In this document: positions 62,233 through 64,000 of the stretch, piece after piece | How positions within the stretch are numbered: the stretch's first letter is position 1 | Layout: each line of letters starts with the position of its first letter | DNA from: Archangium primigenium | Lineage (GTDB): Bacteria > Myxococcota > Myxococcia > Myxococcales > Myxococcaceae | Length of the DNA: 64,000 nucleotides | Direction of reading: 5' to 3' | Assembly (NCBI RefSeq): GCF_016904885.1 | Contig: NZ_JADWYI010000001.1 | Span: forward strand, 124,001-188,000 | Notes under the pieces: model-generated | What the model was told of the DNA's origin: nothing | Databases searched by the model: none | What the model saw: only the letters and a program-made list of their open reading frames with translations | Translations under genes and position numbers: made by a program

Positions 62233-64000
62233 CTACAGTTCCACCTGCGCGCCCAATTCCACCACACGGTTGGGCGGGATGCGGAAATAGGACGTCGCGC
62301 TGCGGGCATTGCGGCTCATCCACGCGAACAGGGCCTCGCGCCACATGGCCATGCCGGGCTTCTTGCTCGGGATGAGCGTCTCGCGGCCCAGGAAGAAGGA
62401 CGTGCTCATCAGGTTGAACTGCAGCCCCTTCTCGCGCCCCCGCTTGAGGATGTCCGGGATGCTCGGGTTCTCCATGAAGCCGTAGCGGCTAATCACCCGC
62501 ACGAAGCCCTCCTCCAGCCGGATGACCTCCACGCGCTCCTCGGGCGGCACGTGCGGCACGTCCTCGGACGCGATGGTCAGCAGCATCACCTGCTCGTGGA
62601 TGACCTTGTTGTGCTTGAGGTTGTGCAGGAGCGCGGGCGGCGTGCCCTCGGGGTTGCCCGTCATGAAGATGGCCGTGCCCGGCACGCGCACCGGCGGATG
62701 GTCCCCGAAGCTGCCGAGCAGCTGCTGCAAGGGCATGCTGCTCGTGCGCAGGCGCGTGGCCAGGATGTCGCGGCCGCGCTTCCACGTCGTCATCAGGGTG
62801 AAGACGCACAGCGCCAGCACCAGCGGGAACCAGCCGCCCGCGGCGATCTTCACCGCGTTGGCTCCGAAGAAGGACAGGTCCACCAGCAGGAACACGCCCG
62901 CGATGGGCAGCGCCACCGCGCGCGACACGTTCCAGCGCTCGCGCGCCACCACGTAGGCGAGCACCGTGGTGATGGTCATGGTCGTCGTCACCGCGATGCC
63001 GTACGCCGCCGCCAGGTTGGTGGAGGACTTGAAGCCCATCACCAGGAGGATGATGCCCACGAGCAAGGCCCAGTTGACGCCCGGCAGGTAGATCTGCCCC
63101 TGGGCCTCGGCCGAGGTGTGCACCACCTCCAGGCGCGGCGTGTAGCCGAGCTGGATGGCCTGCTGGGTGATGGAGAACGCCCCGGAGATGAGCGCCTGGG
63201 CGGCGATCACCGCCGCGCCCGTGGCGAGCACCACCAGCGGGTAGAGCGCCCAGTCCGGCGCCAGGAGGAAGAAGGGATTGCGCGCGGTGTGCGGATCGCG
63301 CAACAGCAGCGCCCCCTGCCCCATGTAGTTGAGCATCAGCGCGGGCAGCACCAGCGAGAACCACGCCCACTTGATGGGCCGCACGCCGAAGTGGCCCATG
63401 TCCGCGTAGAGCGCCTCGCCGCCCGTCACCGACAGGAACACGCCGCCGAGCACCAGGAAGCCATGGCCCCGGTTCTCCAGGAAGAAGCGCACGCCCATGG
63501 TCGGCGACAGCGCGCCGAGCACCGCCGGCGTCTGCACCAGTTCCTTGAGGCCCAGCACCGCGAGCGCCACGAACCACACCACCATGAAGGGCCCGAAGAT
63601 GGCGCCAATGCCCGCCGTGCCCCGGCGCTGCAGCAGGAACAGGCCCACCAGGATGACGATGGCCAGCGGCCGGATGTAGTCCTCGAACAGGGGCGTGGCC
63701 ACGCTCAGGCCCTCCACCGCGCTGAGCACGGAGATGGCCGGGGTGATGAGGCCGTCGCCGTAGAGCAGCGCCGCGCCAAACAGGCCCAGGGTGACGACCA
63801 CCGGGCGCACCTTCACCTCCTCGCCCCGCTTGCGCTGCATGGCGAGCGCCATGAGCGCGAGGATGCCGCCCTCGCCCCGGTTGTCCGCCCGCATCACGAA
63901 CACCACGTACTTCACCGACACCACGACGATGAGCGCCCAGAAGATGAGCGACAGGACCCCGAGCACGTTGTCGTGCGTGGGCGCCACGCCGTGGTCCCCC
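62233..64000 (-). CDS. kup: Kup potassium transporter (N-terminus outside window)
   Basis: About 589 residues visible; the frame is open to the window edge and reads GDHGVAPTHDNVLGVLSLIFWAL, so roughly the first 40 residues (MALAALGVVFGDIG-type start) are missing and the GTG at 63987 is not the true start. KUP features: VKYVVFVMRADNRGEGGILALMALA, LLYGDGLITPAISVLSAVEGL, TGGEALYADMGHFGVRPIK, and about 12 hydrophobic helices followed by a soluble C-terminal domain (from about 430) with VPGTAIFMTGNPEGTPPALLHNLKHNKVIHEQV. Inner-membrane K+ uptake with protons. Downstream ends near the IS element. Confidence 0.95.
   Translation of the reverse strand, partial: GDHGVAPTHDNVLGVLSLIFWALIVVVSVKYVVFVMRADNRGEGGILALMALAMQRKRGEEVKVRPVVVTLGLFGAALLYGDGLITPAISVLSAVEGLSVATPLFEDYIRPLAIVILVGLFLLQRRGTAGIGAIFGPFMVVWFVALAVLGLKELVQTPAVLGALSPTMGVRFFLENRGHGFLVLGGVFLSVTGGEALYADMGHFGVRPIKWAWFSLVLPALMLNYMGQGALLLRDPHTARNPFFLLAPDWALYPLVVLATGAAVIAAQALISGAFSITQQAIQLGYTPRLEVVHTSAEAQGQIYLPGVNWALLVGIILLVMGFKSSTNLAAAYGIAVTTTMTITTVLAYVVARERWNVSRAVALPIAGVFLLVDLSFFGANAVKIAAGGWFPLVLALCVFTLMTTWKRGRDILATRLRTSSMPLQQLLGSFGDHPPVRVPGTAIFMTGNPEGTPPALLHNLKHNKVIHEQVMLLTIASEDVPHVPPEERVEVIRLEEGFVRVISRYGFMENPSIPDILKRGREKGLQFNLMSTSFFLGRETLIPSKKPGMAMWREALFAWMSRNARSATSYFRIPPNRVVELGAQVEL

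Overview
The window looks like a chromosomal stretch of a large-genome, very high-GC myxobacterium (Cystobacterineae-like). The grounds are third-position G/C saturation in almost every gene, an eukaryote-like Ser/Thr kinase, hybrid histidine kinases, an FHA-containing sigma-54 activator, two P450s, many lipoproteins with Myxococcota-style domains (ADYC, golvesin-like, Cys-rich DUF4215-type, choice-of-anchor) and twin signal peptidase II genes. Species cannot be fixed from sequence alone. No rRNA, tRNA or CRISPR array was seen.

Layout. 1-11.2 kb: tail of an ADYC lipoprotein-type gene, a YdeP-type molybdopterin oxidoreductase coupled to a small lipoprotein, an MBL-fold hydrolase, a secreted EEP-family nuclease/phosphatase, a lipoprotein cut short by an in-frame stop, a PP2C phosphatase, a C69 peptidase and class I fumarase. 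11.2-18.1 kb (minus strand): a stressosome operon, RsbR-RsbS-RsbT-RsbT/RsbX fusion, followed by two hybrid histidine kinases and a small unknown gene. 18.2-20.9 kb: membrane-anchored Ser/Thr kinase and hemL. 21-28 kb: small lipoproteins, KdsC, a repeat-bearing protein, then lgt and two adjacent lspA paralogues (lipoprotein maturation). 28-37 kb: a DUF1279/FAM210-like membrane protein coupled to a Mut7-C RNase-type protein, LysR/DJ-1 divergent pair, second EEP lipoprotein, a P450 coupled to a YjbR-type protein, and a P450-TetR operon under a long perfect palindrome. 37-46.7 kb: ileS, FHA-sigma54 activator, RimK-like ligase, DsbA-like protein and lipoproteins. 46.7-53.3 kb: a tandem duplication of a cell-wall amidase lipoprotein, a metallophosphoesterase and an HYR-domain surface protein.

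53.6-62.2 kb is clearly different: base composition falls to roughly 50-58% GC by eye, and three large exported proteins lie in one direction (choice-of-anchor L/A protein with an inactivated lipase-like core; lipoprotein ending in a Hint self-processing domain; subtilisin-like protease), bounded by an IS630-type element whose transposase is read through an A7 frameshift site. This is the best candidate for an undescribed system. The window ends inside a Kup potassium transporter gene.
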